64,000 bases of DNA from Mariniflexile sp. TRM1-10 (GCF_003425985.1 NZ_CP022985.1:2960001-3024000), one strand, 5' to 3'; counted from the stretch's first letter, positions 42,379 through 51,480 are shown. Numbers and translations: made by a program. Notes: generated from the sequence alone by a model not told the origin.

Positions 42379-42773
42379 ACCAAGTACAAAATATATGCCT
42401 CGTGGACGATGATGATGTCTTCCATTTTATTACCAAAAAAGTAATAGAAAGAACCGATCTTGTGAAAAATATAAAGGTTTTCTATAATGGACGGGAAGCA
42501 ATACACTTTTTGGAGTCATCTCTGTCCTTGATGGAAGCGTTGCCAGATGTCATATTACTTGACCTCAATATGCCCGTTATGGATGGTTGGGAGTTTCTTG
42601 AAGAATTCATTTCCCTAAAACCTAAATTAGAAAAGAAGATCCCCATCTACATCGTTTCTTCATCAAACGACCCTGCGGACATTATGAAGGCAAAATCAAT
42701 AAGCGAAGTAACAGATTTTATTATCAAGCCGGTAACAGAAGCCAAATTTGTTGAAATGATTCAAGGTTTATAA
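42375..42773 (+). CDS. Single-domain response regulator
   Basis: 132 residues, receiver domain only. Acidic pair VDDDD, phospho-acceptor in VILLDLNMPVMDGWE, IVSSSND switch and IIKPV lysine. No output domain, so it acts through protein contacts or as a phosphate relay. Partner of the overlapping GAF kinase. Confidence 0.93.
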   Translation: MNQVQNICLVDDDDVFHFITKKVIERTDLVKNIKVFYNGREAIHFLESSLSLMEALPDVILLDLNMPVMDGWEFLEEFISLKPKLEKKIPIYIVSSSNDPADIMKAKSISEVTDFIIKPVTEAKFVEMIQGL

Positions 42774-42857
42774 CGCGGTACTGACAAAGAATAAAAGCAT
42801 AGTTGCCAACAAGCGTGACGATTATTTAATTGGTGATTTAGTATATAAAAAGATTAT

Positions 42858-43352
42858 ATGAAAAATTTTAATTGGACTTCATATACGAAGCGAATAGCCG
42901 TTAAGTCTACTTTGTCCAATATTTATGATGCTTGGACAAAAGGGTCAGAACTAGAACGATGGTTCTTGAAGAAAGTTGTTTTTTACAAACCAGACAATTC
43001 TTTATATGAGCCAGACAAGAATGTTGTTGAAAATATTCAATATACGTGGTATTGGTATTTGTATGATGAACCCATGAAAGGGAAGATAACAAATGTCAAC
43101 GGTAAGAATTATATCCAATTTACTTTTGAAGGTGATTGTTTAGTGGATGTAAATCTTGAAGAAGTTGACGGATATATTGTTGTCACGCTAAAGCACCATA
43201 ACATTCCATTAGATGATAATTCCAAACAGTATGTGCGGCTTGGTTGCTCAAACGGTTGGACTTTTTATTTAGCAAACTTAAAGTCCATATTTGAAGGTGG
43301 AATAGATTTAAGAAATAAGAATGAAAAGTTTCCCCCAATGATTAATAACTAG
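42858..43352 (+). CDS. SRPBCC (AHSA1-like) protein
   Basis: 164 residues. START-like pattern: IAVKSTLSNIYDAWTKGSEL and ERWFLK at the start, GWTFYLANLKSIFEGG at the end. AHSA1-like proteins bind small hydrophobic ligands; function unknown. It ends AATAACTAGAAACG, close to the left end of A2 attC sites (AATAACTAGCG), which hints at a former cassette. Confidence 0.8.
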   Translation: MKNFNWTSYTKRIAVKSTLSNIYDAWTKGSELERWFLKKVVFYKPDNSLYEPDKNVVENIQYTWYWYLYDEPMKGKITNVNGKNYIQFTFEGDCLVDVNLEEVDGYIVVTLKHHNIPLDDNSKQYVRLGCSNGWTFYLANLKSIFEGGIDLRNKNEKFPPMINN

Positions 43353-43413
43353 AAACGTAAGTTCGATTTATCCTTATCTAATAATCAATCATTTGTATTA
43401 ACACTGTTTGGTC

Positions 43414-43495
43414 GAGCCTTTCGGAAGCTACGCTTTTATCTTCAAATAAAAATGTATTTTCATTTTCGATAATGCTCAAGATAAACTAAAGTCGA
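43414..43495 (+). repeat. dispersed intergenic repeat (REP-like), copy 1
   Basis: GAGCCTTTCGGAAGCTACGC .. ATCTTCAAATAAAAATG .. TGCTCAAGATAAAC. It recurs at 50627-50706 and in part, inverted, at 60362-60400. A CTCGACTGCGCTCGAG palindrome follows at 43,527. Confidence 0.75.
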
Positions 43496-43640
43496 GACCT
43501 TATTTAAGGGTATCAAAGTCTAAAAACCTCTCGACTGCGCTCGAGGTGACAGAAATACTATTCTTTAATCAATAATTAGTATATCGTTTTATATCGAAGT
43601 TACGTTAGAAACAAAACCATTGATAAATATTTAAAAGAAA

Positions 43641-44120
43641 ATGGAATATTTTACACTCGCTCGAGTAATACATATCTTGGCAGTAATTTTTTGGATTGGT
43701 GGTGTCGCTATGGTCACTACTGTATTAATTCCTGCCATCAGGAAGATGAAATCGAAAGAAGAACAAATACAAACATTTGAGCAGATTGAAGGGCGGTTTG
43801 CCATTCAAGCGAAAATAACAACTTTACTGACGGGAATAACAGGTTTTTATATGCTGTATGAACTCAATGCATGGAATAGATACTTGGATTATAAGTTTTG
43901 GTGGATACATGCCATGACATTGGTATGGATAATTTTTTCATTGATACTTTATGTCCTTGAGCCATTTATACTTCATAGGGTTTTTAAAAAATACGCGATT
44001 AAAAGTCCGGACGGAACTTTCGGTATCATACATAGGGTGCATTGGGTACTATTAATCCTTAGTCTTATTACAACCGCAGGAGCTGTAGCAGGAAGCCATG
44101 GTTGGTTTTGGATTAAATAA
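43641..44120 (+). CDS. CopD-like integral membrane protein
   Basis: 159 residues, four transmembrane helices. His residues at the start of helix 1 (RVIHILAVIFWIGG) and in the last loop (IIHRVHW) resemble the paired histidines of CopD and related membrane proteins, which can hold heme or copper. Function not certain. Confidence 0.65.
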   Translation: MEYFTLARVIHILAVIFWIGGVAMVTTVLIPAIRKMKSKEEQIQTFEQIEGRFAIQAKITTLLTGITGFYMLYELNAWNRYLDYKFWWIHAMTLVWIIFSLILYVLEPFILHRVFKKYAIKSPDGTFGIIHRVHWVLLILSLITTAGAVAGSHGWFWIK

Positions 44121-44205
44121 ATACAACAAAACGCTTATAGCAGCCTCCATAATTGGAATTTTATATGGTTACTTGGTAAAATTTGTTTATTGGTCACATA
44201 AATAG
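44098..44205 (+). CDS. Small single-helix membrane protein
   Basis: 35 residues (MVGFGLNKYNKTLIAASIIG and GILYGYLVKFVYWSHK overlap), with one transmembrane helix. It overlaps the end of the CopD-like gene by 23 bases, which suggests translational coupling. A palindromic terminator follows at once. Confidence 0.45.
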   Translation: MVGFGLNKYNKTLIAASIIGILYGYLVKFVYWSHK

Positions 44206-44213
44206 TTAAAACT

Positions 44214-44235
44214 ATGCACTTTAGTGCATTTCCCT
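44214..44235 (+). terminator. terminator candidate
   Basis: ATGCACT-TT-AGTGCAT stem followed by TTCCCTTTT. Confidence 0.5.
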
Positions 44236-44250
44236 TTTAGGTTCTAAAAA

Positions 44251-44382
44251 TTTTTACCGCAAATTCGCAGATTACCTAAAATGTTAAAAATTTGCGAATC
44301 TGCGGTAAAATTTCACCGATTAATTTCGCAAACTAATCTTGCAGATTTAGTCTGCAAACAAAACTATGGACTTCAAGTCCAT
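44251..44382. repeat. cluster of palindromes between convergent genes
   Basis: Three inverted repeats: TTTTACCGCAAATTCGCAGA with its near reverse complement TTGCGAATCTGCGGTAAAA (44251-44315), GCAGATTTAGTCTGC (44341-44355), and ATGGACTTCAAGTCCAT (44366-44382). Likely terminators or REP elements. Confidence 0.65.
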
Positions 44383-44521
44383 GGTTTATTTATCCTTTGC
44401 TTACATTGAGATGCAAAACTTGATGTTAGGCTAGGCTAAAAGCTTTTACCATTTTTCAGGAAATAGAAAAAGTCAAGATGCGTTCCATATACAATATAAA
44501 TCCATACCGCTATAAAATGTT

Positions 44522-45826
44522 TTATTTTCGGGTTCTTTTATTTTTAATTTCAGATAGGGGCAAACCTTTCTCCCGTATATATGAACTGTTTTTCGGACTT
44601 CCGATGATTTGTGAAGAATAAACGCCTGAATGGCCAGAAAACAAATAAGCTGTGGAACAGGCCAACGCAATAAAAACCCCTGACTCTATTCCGAAAAGTT
44701 CTATGCCCATGACGGTACAAGCAATAGGTGTATTTGTTGCTCCTGCAAAAACCGCTACAAATCCCATTCCTGCAAGCAAACCCATGGGCAATGGAATAAA
44801 CCAGATCAACACATTCCCTAAAGTTGCTCCTATATAAAACAAGGGGGTTACCTCGCCTCCTTTAAAACCGGCTCCAAGGGTGAATGATGTAAACAGGACT
44901 TTTAAAAGAAAATCGTAAGAATTAAGCTGGACGTCAAATGCATCAACAATGGTAGGTATTCCAAGCCCGATATATTTTGTGGTTCCCATAAAATAAATTG
45001 CAATAGCCAAAATGACCCCGCCAATTACAGGACGAAATGGAGGGTATTTAATGTTGTTTTTAAAAAGGTTGCTCCAAAAATGGGTTGATTTGGAAAAGAG
45101 CATTGCCACAAGACCAAAAATAATTCCTGCCAATAAGGACCACAACAGATTTATTGGTGTCATTTCAGCAACCGTACTAATATGGTAATGGGTATGTGAA
45201 ACATTCCAAATTTCACAAAAATAATTGGCAAGAATCGCAGCCATAAAACTTGGAATGATAGCATCCAATCTTATCCTGCCCAAAATCAACACTTCCAATG
45301 CAAAAATCCCTCCTGCCAGTGGTGTTCCAAAAACGGATGCAAAACCTGCGCTTATACCTGCTATCAAAACAATTTTCCTATCTCGTTTTGACAATTTGAG
45401 AACCTTTGTAAACCTATCGGCAATTGCACCGCCAATTTGCACCGCTGTTCCTTCACGACCCGCAGAACCACCGAAAAAATGGGTTAAAATTGTGCCAAAC
45501 AGAACAAGTGGAGCCATTCTAAAGGGAATTATTTTTTTGGGAGAATGGAATTCCTCCAGTAATAAATTATTGCCCTTTACAACACTATTTCCAAACAAAT
45601 GATAAGATAAACCAATTATAAATCCACCAACGGGTAATAAAGCTATTATCCATAAATGGGATTCTCTCCAATTTGTTGCCCATTCTAAGCTTAATAGGAA
45701 AAAAGCAGAAATACTTCCTACAATGACGCCTAATATCAGGCAGATAAAAATCCATTTAAAAAGATATACTAAAGTGGGGATTTGTTCAAATGAGAATAAA
45801 AACTTCTTGATTTTTGTTTTGTCCAT
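44522..45826 (-). CDS. CLC-F-type fluoride/proton antiporter
   Basis: 434 residues with 10-12 transmembrane helices. It keeps the gating glutamate in GSAGREGTAVQIG, but the chloride-selectivity GSGIP motif is replaced by KGNNLL, the kind of change seen in fluoride-exporting CLC-F proteins. The fluoride riboswitch upstream supports this. It would export cytosolic F- in exchange for protons. Confidence 0.9.
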   Translation of the reverse strand: MDKTKIKKFLFSFEQIPTLVYLFKWIFICLILGVIVGSISAFFLLSLEWATNWRESHLWIIALLPVGGFIIGLSYHLFGNSVVKGNNLLLEEFHSPKKIIPFRMAPLVLFGTILTHFFGGSAGREGTAVQIGGAIADRFTKVLKLSKRDRKIVLIAGISAGFASVFGTPLAGGIFALEVLILGRIRLDAIIPSFMAAILANYFCEIWNVSHTHYHISTVAEMTPINLLWSLLAGIIFGLVAMLFSKSTHFWSNLFKNNIKYPPFRPVIGGVILAIAIYFMGTTKYIGLGIPTIVDAFDVQLNSYDFLLKVLFTSFTLGAGFKGGEVTPLFYIGATLGNVLIWFIPLPMGLLAGMGFVAVFAGATNTPIACTVMGIELFGIESGVFIALACSTAYLFSGHSGVYSSQIIGSPKNSSYIREKGLPLSEIKNKRTRK

Positions 45827-45869
45827 ATTGTCTTAAATAAATGATTCTACAGTGGCATAAGCCATTAAA

Positions 45870-45922
45870 AGTAGATGTCATTAGCTCCAAATGGAACGGT
45901 TTAAGGCAGACCTCATTGCCAA
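45870..45922 (-). promoter_or_regulatory. Fluoride riboswitch (crcB motif)
   Basis: Read on the minus strand: GGCAATGAGGTCTGCC, AAAC, stem GTTCC-ATTT-GGAGC, then TAATGACATCTAC. This follows the crcB consensus (GGC..AUGAGG..GCC, AAC, hairpin ending GCU, AAUG..CUAC). It lies about 45 bases before the transporter's ATG, with a GGC-TTAT-GCC hairpin between as possible expression platform. Confidence 0.9.
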
Positions 45923-45932
45923 ATTTGAAATG

Positions 45933-45961
45933 CAAATATAAAATAAAAAAACGTTTTACAA
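45933..45961 (-). promoter_or_regulatory. Promoter of the fluoride riboswitch-transporter unit
   Basis: Minus strand TTG (45961-45959), 18 bases, TATATTTG (45940-45933). Same spacing and -7 box as at 23,090. Confidence 0.7.
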
Positions 45962-46013
45962 TACAGTAACCACAACACAAGACTTCTGAAACCATAAAAG
46001 GTCACAGATATAG
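45950..46013 (+). repeat. attC-like remnant
   Basis: ACGTTTTACAATACAGTAAC and CACAACACAAGACTTCTG resemble left ends of array sites (ACAACACCGGTAACC, TTGCACAAGACTTCT at 38,357), with a shared CACAGATATAGCTCCTTTT tail found also at 30,473. No right end. Confidence 0.5.
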
Positions 46014-46140
46014 CTCCTTTTTTAAGAAACTATTATAGGTGGTTACCTATATATAGGCATGACCTTGTTGCCCGATTCAACAGTTATTTCGCCTTAAAAA
46101 ACGGAAAATAATAGGTGAATATATAATATAAACCCATAAC

Positions 46141-46172
46141 AAAAGAGACGAATCTTTCGGTTCGCCTCTTTC
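46141..46172 (-). terminator. intrinsic terminator of the ice-binding gene
   Basis: On the minus strand AAAGAGGCGAA pairs with TTCGTCTCTTT (one G-U), followed by TGTT. It lies 27 bases after the stop of the gene at 46199. Confidence 0.75.
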
Positions 46173-46198
46173 GTTATTGAAAATTTTATTTTAATATA

Positions 46199-47269
46199 TT
46201 ATTGTGGTTTCGTAACAGAACTTCCGTCAAGGATAACCGCAGTTTGCGCAAGGGCTCTTCCAGTCATGGTTGCTCCCGTTTGTAATGTAATTCCTGTCAT
46301 AGAAAGTAAATTGCCTTCAAAGTGTGATGTGGTTCCAAAAGTTGCTTCACCGGCTACTTGCCAGAAAATATTTTTAGCTTGAGCACCTCCTTCTAAGGTC
46401 ATATTAATACCTGCACTCATGTTAAGGTCACCTGCAATCTGAAAGATCCAAACATCACTTGCTGTACCGGAAATAGTGATTGATGAAGGTATGGTCACCG
46501 AACTTGTCCATTTGTAAAGACCTGGCGAAAGTGTTTTTCCACCAATGTTTCCTGTAGCCAATTCAATAAAATCTGGTGAAGGTCTACCCGCTGCATCGTT
46601 ATAGGCCGTAATCATATTTTCAACCGCTGTAGTCAAATTAACTGGGGTAGGGTCAGCCATGTCAGCCGCATATACTTTTCCTGTAATTTGTGCCGATGTC
46701 GCATATCCTGTGGCATTGGTTAATGCCAATCCAGTGACATAAGATGTTGCAGCAGGGCTTAACCCCAAATCACCAATAATGGTTGAGGTTGAAGAATTAT
46801 TGATAGCCGTTTTGGCCAAAATAACATAATTTGCCGATGCACCAAGATTTACTGCGTCAAGAGTGGTTAAAGTACCTCCAGTTGTAAAATTCCAAACCAT
46901 ATCGGCAGCAATAGCTTTACCTGCAAGGTTTTTTACGTCTTCTGTTATAGTGGCTGTATAGATTTCACCTGCAGATAAATTATTTGATGGTGTAAAGGTT
47001 GCCACATTTCCAGAATAGTTAACTGATCCAGAAACATCCGTTGTTCCCTGTTTTACGATAAAACTGGAAGTCGTTATTGTTGACGCATCCATTGGCTCAC
47101 TGAATGTTGCTGAAATAACTGCATTACGTGAAACACCCGCTGTATTATTAGTAGGATAAGTTTCATTAACTGTGACAGGCGGTGTATCATTATCATCTTT
47201 ATTATCACAACTAGTGAATAAGATAACTGAGGCCATTACTACGAATGATAAAATGTTTCTAATTTTCAT
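46199..47269 (-). CDS. Ice-binding (DUF3494) lipoprotein with Ig-like domain
   Basis: 356 residues. Lipobox near FTSC (residue 20). Residues about 33-130 form a Big_5/SbsA Ig-like domain (YPTNNTAGVSRNAVISATFS, MVWNFTTGG). Residues 135-356 are DUF3494 (NYVILAKTAINNSSTSTIIG, then G-A-T-M-T-G-R-A-L-A-Q-T-A-V), the beta-solenoid of bacterial ice-binding proteins. It likely displays an ice-binding face on the cell surface. Single gene with its own terminator. Confidence 0.93.
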   Translation of the reverse strand: MKIRNILSFVVMASVILFTSCDNKDDNDTPPVTVNETYPTNNTAGVSRNAVISATFSEPMDASTITTSSFIVKQGTTDVSGSVNYSGNVATFTPSNNLSAGEIYTATITEDVKNLAGKAIAADMVWNFTTGGTLTTLDAVNLGASANYVILAKTAINNSSTSTIIGDLGLSPAATSYVTGLALTNATGYATSAQITGKVYAADMADPTPVNLTTAVENMITAYNDAAGRPSPDFIELATGNIGGKTLSPGLYKWTSSVTIPSSITISGTASDVWIFQIAGDLNMSAGINMTLEGGAQAKNIFWQVAGEATFGTTSHFEGNLLSMTGITLQTGATMTGRALAQTAVILDGSSVTKPQ

Positions 47270-47307
47270 ATTTTTTTTATTGTTTGTATGTGAAATATAT
47301 CACGGGT

Positions 47308-47315
47308 CAAAGGTA
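47308..47315 (-). promoter_or_regulatory. -7 element candidate for the ice-binding gene
   Basis: Minus strand TACCTTTG, fitting TAnnTTTG, 39 bases before the ATG; no good -33 TTG. Confidence 0.45.
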
Positions 47316-47495
47316 GGCTCTTAATTAACGGAGGTGTTACACGATATTTTTAAATAGTTACATGTTTCTCACAATTTAGTTAATAAACCAACGCTTCCTA
47401 AACCAATTCAAACACCGTTAATAACTCCTAACAATTCCTTTTTAAAACCAACTTCTAAATTGTTATTTTGCACTCCTTAATTTAATAGGAACTAA

Positions 47496-49793
47496 GTGAA
47501 AGTCTGTATTGCCGAAAAACCAAGTGTAGCCCGCGAAATCGCCTCCGTTTTGGGTGCCAATACCAAACGGGATGGGTATTACGAGGGCAATGGCTATGCA
47601 GTAACGTATACCTTTGGGCATTTATGCACCTTAAAAGAACCGAACGATTATAAACCCTATTGGAAAAGTTGGGATTTAAATAACCTACCCATGCTTCCCG
47701 AAAAGTTTGAAACCAAAGTGGTGTCGAATTCAGGTATCCAAAAGCAGTTTAAAATCGTTAAAAGTTTATTTGATAAAGCCGAAGTGGTTATCAATTGCGG
47801 GGATGCGGGACAAGAAGGCGAGCTTATCCAGCGTTGGGTCATGAATGAGGCCAATTACAAAGGCGAAGTAAAACGCTTATGGATTTCATCATTAACCACC
47901 GAAGCCATAAAAGAAGGTTTTGAAAACTTAAAACCATCGGCAAACTACGATAATTTATACTATGCGGGCTTTTCCAGAGCCATCGGTGACTGGTTATTGG
48001 GTATGAATGCTACGCGTTTATACACCGTAAAACATGGAGGGTACAAACAAGTATTGTCTATTGGGCGTGTACAAACACCAACGTTGGCCATGGTGGTGAA
48101 TCGTTTTAAAGAAATAGAAAACTTTAAGCCACAACCGTATTGGGAATTACAGACCATGTATCGTGAAACGCTTTTTAGCTATGAAGAAGGGCGTTTTTTA
48201 AAAAAGGAAGATGGTGAACTATTAGCCCATAAAGTAAAAGAAAGCGATTTTGAAATTGTATCTATTGAAAAAAAGAAAGGGAATGAATACGCACCCAAAC
48301 TATTCGATTTAACAGGCTTGCAGGTATATTGTAATACTAAGTTTGGATTTTCAGCAGATGAAACGCTTAAAATAGCACAAACCTTATACGAACAAAAAGT
48401 AGTAACCTATCCCAGAGTAGATACCACCTTTTTACCCAATGATATTTACCCAAAAGTAACGGGCATTTTGCAAAAGTTGACCAATTACGCCTCCTTAACA
48501 CAGCCACTTTTAGGAAAAAAGATAAAAAAATCCCCTAAGGTATTTAATGATAAAAAAGTCACCGATCACCATGCCATCATCCCCACAGGCATGCAAAGCA
48601 ACTTGCAATATAACCAGCAGCAGGTATATGATATTATTGTAAAGCGTTTTATTGCGGTGTTTTATGATGATTGTTCGGTATCGAATACCACCGTGATAGG
48701 GAAAGCCGCTGAGGTCTCGTTTAAAACCACGGGAAAGGAAATTTTGGAAAAAGGTTGGCGTGTGGTATTTGAAGATTCCAATGCTAAAGAAAAAGAACCG
48801 GATATATTACCAACCTTTGTAAAAGGCGAAAAAGGGCCGCACGAACCCTCATTTCTAGAAAAGGAAACCAAGCCACCCAATCAGTTTACCGAAGCCTCGT
48901 TACTACGTGCTATGGAAACTGCAGGGAAAGAGGTGGACGATGATGAGTTACGCGATTTAATGAAAGAAAATGGTATTGGGCGTCCATCAACACGGGCCAA
49001 TATTATTGAAACGCTTTTTAAACGCAAATACATCGTTAGAAACAAAAAACAGGTATTGCCAACCCAAACGGGTATCCAATTAATTGATACGATTCAAAAT
49101 GATTTATTAAAATCGGCAGAACTAACAGGTACCTGGGAAAAGCAATTAAAAGATATTGAAAAAGGCGAATTTACTGCCGGTGCGTTTATAAACAACATGA
49201 AACGTATGGTTGACGCCTTGGTGTATGAGGTACGTAGCGAAACGACTCGCGCTAATATATCGCATGCGGCAACCGTGAAAAAACATAAAGCGACATCAGG
49301 GAATAAGAAAGTGGCGGGTATTTTGGCTGAGGTTTGCCCAAAATGTAAAAAAGCAACCATTATAAAAGGAAAATTGGCTTATGGTTGTGGTAATTATAAA
49401 GCAGGTTGCGATTTTGTATTGCCATTTACATTTGCCGATAAAAAAATATCGGAGAAGCAATATATAAGGTTGCTTCAAAAGGGCTCTACAGTCAATTTAA
49501 AAGACTTTAAGATAAGTACGGGTACCGTAGAGGGCTTATTGCGTTTTGATGAAAATTTCAAGCTTAAATTTGAACCTAAAAAAGCACCAAAGAAAGCGGA
49601 AGCAGCACCAGATGAGCTCACCTGCCCGAAATGTAAAAAAGGGACGGTTATTAAAGGAAATGCCGCTTATGGTTGTAGCGATTATAAATCGGGTTGCGAT
49701 TTTAAAGTCACTTTTGATAGGGTTCGGGAAAAAATAAACGGACAAAAACCAACCAAAGAACTGGTTTATAGTATTTTGAATGGGACTGTCTAA
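47496..49793 (+). CDS. topB: DNA topoisomerase III
   Basis: 765 residues from GTG. Toprim domain at the start (CIAEKPSVAREIASVLGA, NCGDAGQEGELIQ; the second acidic residue of DxDxE is Gly here), catalytic tyrosine in VVTYPRVDT near residue 310, and two C-terminal zinc ribbons (CPKCKKATIIKG and CPKCKKGTVIKG). It relaxes and decatenates single-stranded DNA and resolves recombination intermediates. Overlaps the next gene by 14 bases. Confidence 0.95.
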   Translation: MKVCIAEKPSVAREIASVLGANTKRDGYYEGNGYAVTYTFGHLCTLKEPNDYKPYWKSWDLNNLPMLPEKFETKVVSNSGIQKQFKIVKSLFDKAEVVINCGDAGQEGELIQRWVMNEANYKGEVKRLWISSLTTEAIKEGFENLKPSANYDNLYYAGFSRAIGDWLLGMNATRLYTVKHGGYKQVLSIGRVQTPTLAMVVNRFKEIENFKPQPYWELQTMYRETLFSYEEGRFLKKEDGELLAHKVKESDFEIVSIEKKKGNEYAPKLFDLTGLQVYCNTKFGFSADETLKIAQTLYEQKVVTYPRVDTTFLPNDIYPKVTGILQKLTNYASLTQPLLGKKIKKSPKVFNDKKVTDHHAIIPTGMQSNLQYNQQQVYDIIVKRFIAVFYDDCSVSNTTVIGKAAEVSFKTTGKEILEKGWRVVFEDSNAKEKEPDILPTFVKGEKGPHEPSFLEKETKPPNQFTEASLLRAMETAGKEVDDDELRDLMKENGIGRPSTRANIIETLFKRKYIVRNKKQVLPTQTGIQLIDTIQNDLLKSAELTGTWEKQLKDIEKGEFTAGAFINNMKRMVDALVYEVRSETTRANISHAATVKKHKATSGNKKVAGILAEVCPKCKKATIIKGKLAYGCGNYKAGCDFVLPFTFADKKISEKQYIRLLQKGSTVNLKDFKISTGTVEGLLRFDENFKLKFEPKKAPKKAEAAPDELTCPKCKKGTVIKGNAAYGCSDYKSGCDFKVTFDRVREKINGQKPTKELVYSILNGTV

Positions 49794-50367
49794 AAGCGAA
49801 CATCGTCATTTTATAATTTATAAACCTTATGGTTTTTTAAGTCAGTTTGCGAGTAACGATAGCAAACAGCAATCTAAAAAGTTCTTGGGGTTATTGCATG
49901 ATTTTCCAGAAGGCATTATGCCCATTGGTAGGTTGGATGAAAAATCGGAAGGTTTGCTATTGCTTACAACCGATGGGAAAATGAGTGATTTTGTGAACAG
50001 CCAAAAAGTAGATAAAGAATATTACGCCCAAGTAAATGGTGATATCACACTTGAAGCAATTGAAAAACTATCGAACGGGGTGGAGATTGGTTTTAATGGC
50101 AAGAAATACCAAACGAAACCTTGTAAAGTTTTTAGGTTGGATGCTATTCCGGAATTACCGGTACGCTCTCAAAAAATTAGGGATGACAGACATGGGCCAA
50201 CGTCATGGGTATCGTTAACTTTAAATGAAGGTAAGTTTAGGCAAGTGCGAAAAATGACCTCGGCAGTAGGGTTTCCAACCTTGCGGTTAGTGCGGGTTCG
50301 GGTAGGCAATATTCACTTAAATAACATGCAGGTTGGTGATGTGGTTGAGATTCTTGGGTTTGATTGA
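49780..50367 (+). CDS. rluE: RluE-type 23S rRNA pseudouridine synthase
   Basis: 195 residues. Catalytic aspartate in PIGRLDEKSEGLLLLTTDG, preceded by YKPYGFLSQF, and a C-terminal EGKFRQVRKMTSAVGFPTLRL. This is the short RsuA/RluE group without an S4 domain; RluE modifies one uridine of 23S rRNA. Translationally coupled to topB. Confidence 0.88.
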   Translation: MGLSKSEHRHFIIYKPYGFLSQFASNDSKQQSKKFLGLLHDFPEGIMPIGRLDEKSEGLLLLTTDGKMSDFVNSQKVDKEYYAQVNGDITLEAIEKLSNGVEIGFNGKKYQTKPCKVFRLDAIPELPVRSQKIRDDRHGPTSWVSLTLNEGKFRQVRKMTSAVGFPTLRLVRVRVGNIHLNNMQVGDVVEILGFD

Positions 50368-50375
50368 GTTGCAAA

Positions 50376-50480
50376 GTCACAAAGTAGAAGAGTTTCAAAG
50401 TTGCGGAGTATCAAGATTACAAAGTTGAAGAGTTTCTATGATTCAAAGTTTTAAAGTTGAAGGATTTGCTGAAAACTAAG
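50376..50480 (+). repeat. degenerate short tandem repeats
   Basis: Repeated variants of CAAAGTTGAAGAGTTTC (about 15-17 bases each), low complexity and non-coding. Confidence 0.75.
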
Positions 50481-50521
50481 ACTGCGATTTCTACTGAAAG
50501 CTGCGACTGAAAACTAACTAA

Positions 50522-50745
50522 TAGGTAAGTGCGTTAGGGATTACCCTAAGTTGATATTTTAAATTATTGAAATCGTGAATGCTTCGCATTTGTAACGGAA
50601 AGCCCATAGCGAGGTACGAGCGAGGACTTGTAGCCTTTCGTAAGCTGCGCTTTTATCTTCAAATAAAAGTATATTTTCATTTTCGACAATGCTCAAGATA
50701 AACTACTAGCCCGACCCGATAGGGAAACGCCCCAATATTATTTAG
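50522..50745. repeat. dispersed intergenic repeat (REP-like), copy 2
   Basis: GCGTTAGGGATTACCC, GGAAAGCCCATAGCGAGGTA, CGAGCGAGGACTTGTAGCC and TGCTCAAGATAAACTACTAG. The same modules occur inverted at 60340-60455 and partly at 43414-43495. No gene in this gap. Confidence 0.8.
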
Positions 50746-50840
50746 AGCCTATCTAACATAGCTACGGATCGAAAAATAGCTAAAGTATGGCGGAAAAAAG
50801 ATGCATAAAAGCACCAAATGATAAAACTTTAGACAGTTTC

Positions 50841-51476
50841 TTAAACTTCTAGTTTTTTTAATTCTTTGTAATTTCGATTAAGGCGTTTTAGCAATAGACC
50901 ATAAAGCAGCTTGTAAAATAGCCAAATGATAAATACGAATACCACTGTACAGCCTGTTAAAATAGCGAAGAGAATTAGTTTTTGCTTGTCGCTGAAATGA
51001 GCAATCGTGTCGGACAATTCGGGATTGTGTATAATGGCAAAATACATCCCTACTGCCATAGAGATACATGCCATGACCAAATTGTATATAACGTAATATT
51101 TTATGACTTTTCGGGTTTTTAAAATGCTCTCCATTAATTTTTTAGCATTATCGGTCACCGAAATGGCTTTATGGGCTTTAAACAGTAGGTAGATAAACAG
51201 CAATATAATGCCGTAGCTAAATATGGTTAATGCAGTAAACACATAGTCGTTTGTGTAGATAGCATCTAAACGTTCCTTGAAGGTGCTTGATGTATAATAG
51301 GGGATGGTATTTACCAAAATCCAAAAAACAAGCTCGGCAATGCTTATGTAAAAAAGCGTCTTCACGATGGATGACGATTTTTTGTGCAGCATCGGGTATA
51401 TATCTTGGGTAGATAATTTTTTGTGTTCTGGCTTTTCTTTATTCCAGTCTTTCTTTAATAGTTCTAATTCATCCAT
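50841..51476 (-). CDS. Membrane protein, putative anti-sigma partner
   Basis: 211 residues: cytosolic N-terminus (LELLKKDWNKEK), then four transmembrane segments (about 37-57, 75-97, 120-142 and 165-190). The gene starts four bases after the stop of an ECF sigma gene, the usual place of an anti-sigma factor, but no zinc-binding anti-sigma motif is present. Confidence 0.7.
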   Translation of the reverse strand: MDELELLKKDWNKEKPEHKKLSTQDIYPMLHKKSSSIVKTLFYISIAELVFWILVNTIPYYTSSTFKERLDAIYTNDYVFTALTIFSYGIILLFIYLLFKAHKAISVTDNAKKLMESILKTRKVIKYYVIYNLVMACISMAVGMYFAIIHNPELSDTIAHFSDKQKLILFAILTGCTVVFVFIIWLFYKLLYGLLLKRLNRNYKELKKLEV

Positions 51477-51480
51477 ATGC

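Noticed and set aside
45225..45602. Plus-strand 125-codon frame opposite the fluoride antiporter
   Set aside because: Antisense to a well-conserved membrane protein; composition mirrors its helices.
47496..49793. Plasmid- or conjugative-element-type topB
   Set aside because: No transfer or replication genes nearby; it is coupled to rluE and lies among housekeeping genes, so it looks chromosomal.
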